A stretch of DNA of 6,979 nt, taken from positions 1 through 6,979 of the forward strand of contig CAKSEM010000076.1 of assembly GCA_934446485.1 (NCBI GenBank), given 5' to 3'. Positions 6,578 to 6,979 of the stretch are shown one piece after another. The position numbers and the translations under genes were made by a program. This stretch comes from an uncultured Eubacteriales bacterium (GTDB taxonomy: Bacteria; Bacillota; Clostridia; Oscillospirales; CAG-272). How positions within the stretch are numbered: position 1 is the stretch's first letter; every line of letters begins with the position of its first letter. Under the pieces are notes generated by a model, which searched no databases, was not told the DNA's origin, and saw nothing but the letters and a program-made list of their open reading frames with translations.

Positions 6578-6582
6578 AGGGG
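6578..6582 (+). promoter_or_regulatory. Ribosome binding site of lysC
   Basis: AGGGG lies 9 bases before the TTG at 6592. The lysC frame is closed upstream by TAA at 6574-6576, and no ATG or GTG occurs between that stop and the conserved kinase start except the late GTG at 6643 inside the VVKFGGSS motif. TTG is therefore the best start. Confidence 0.7.
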
Positions 6583-6591
6583 ATTGACAAA

Positions 6592-6979
6592 TTGAAAAAC
6601 GAAATCATATCCGGCGAAAACGCGGAAAATCAGATCAAGGTCGTGAAGTTCGGCGGAAGCTCGCTCGCCGACGCAGAGCACTTCAAAAAAGTCAAGGCAA
6701 TAGTCGAATCCGACCCGGCAAGACGGTATGTTGTGCCGTCGGCTCCCGGAAAGCGCTTTTCGGGTGACGACAAGGTTACGGACCTTCTGTACGAATGTTA
6801 TAATGTGTCAGCGTCCGGCGGAGAGATCGATCCGGTCTTTGACCGCATTATTGAGCGCTATGATGCGATCATAAACGAATTGCGTGTCGATCTCGATCTG
6901 TCCGACGAATACCTGCACATAAAGTGGTCGATAAAGCATCATGCGGGACGTGACTATGCGGCAAGCCGCGGTGAATACC
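6592..6979 (+). CDS. lysC: Aspartate kinase, 5' part
   Basis: Phosphorylates L-aspartate, opening the pathway to lysine (and diaminopimelate), threonine and methionine. The frame is open from the TTG at 6592 to the right edge, giving 129 residues of an enzyme usually 400-460 long. The start reads MKNEIISGENAENQIKVVKF. The conserved N-terminal kinase motif VKFGGSSLAD is present, followed by the RRYVVPSAPGKRFSGDDKVT block typical of clostridial-type aspartate kinases, and by DYAASRGEY near the edge, which matches the usual substrate-site region before the LNG turn. The C-terminal ACT domains that would reveal feedback control are outside the window. The gene has its own promoter and a leader too short for a lysine riboswitch. 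Beyond the shared amino acid theme it has no direct functional tie to the aromatic cluster. Confidence 0.93.
   Translation, partial: MKNEIISGENAENQIKVVKFGGSSLADAEHFKKVKAIVESDPARRYVVPSAPGKRFSGDDKVTDLLYECYNVSASGGEIDPVFDRIIERYDAIINELRVDLDLSDEYLHIKWSIKHHAGRDYAASRGEY

Noticed and set aside
6565..6591. Lysine riboswitch (L box) upstream of lysC
   Set aside because: The leader from the predicted start site to the start codon is only about 27 bases, far too short for an L box of roughly 170 bases, and none of its conserved core is seen upstream.
6584..6612. Second promoter using TTGACA at 6584-6589
   Set aside because: At 17 bases downstream the sequence is a poor match to a -10 element and lies inside lysC coding sequence; the perfect promoter upstream explains expression.

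Overview
All eight genes in this window lie on the + strand, packed almost end to end. Seven encode aromatic amino acid biosynthesis enzymes, in the order aroF (3' part only), tyrA, aroB, aroA, aroC, pheA and aroQ. After a gap of about 155 bases with its own strong promoter comes the 5' part of an aspartate kinase gene, lysC, which runs off the right edge. No mobile element, CRISPR array, tRNA, rRNA or phage gene is visible.

The likely host is a moderately GC-rich Firmicute of class Clostridia, perhaps an Oscillospiraceae-like or Christensenellales-like gut or anaerobic lineage. This is inferred from several things: strong purine-rich Shine-Dalgarno sites before every gene, GTG and TTG starts, a type I-beta DAHP synthase next to a short TyrA, a chorismate synthase of the 'HFSGRLTAPL' type, a fused chorismate mutase/prephenate dehydratase with a clostridial-looking 'ACQGVEGA' segment, and the 'PSAPGKRF' aspartate kinase type. 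Family-level placement would need a database comparison.

Region by region. Positions 1-566 hold the C-terminal half of DAHP synthase (first committed step). tyrA (568-1443) begins 1 base after it and overlaps aroB (1418-2473) by 26 bases. aroA (start re-assigned to 2487) follows by 13 bases, aroC (3757-4779) by 1 base and pheA (4796-5938) by 16 bases. aroQ (start re-assigned to 5999) follows a 60-base gap. Together they supply DAHP synthase, dehydroquinate synthase, type II dehydroquinase, EPSP synthase and chorismate synthase, then the two prephenate-consuming branches to phenylalanine and tyrosine. Shikimate dehydrogenase (aroE) and shikimate kinase (aroK) are not in the window. TyrA has no mutase domain, so the mutase domain of PheA is the only visible source of prephenate for both branches.

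The aroQ-lysC gap carries a perfect-consensus sigma-A/sigma-70-type promoter (TTGACA, 17 bases, TATAAT). A 7-base inverted repeat brackets it from the -35 region to the predicted start site. lysC appears to start at a TTG codon. I see no previously undescribed system here. The most useful second looks are the lysC promoter and possible operator, the non-canonical active-site motif of AroC, and the phenylalanine replacing the glyphosate-related proline in AroA.
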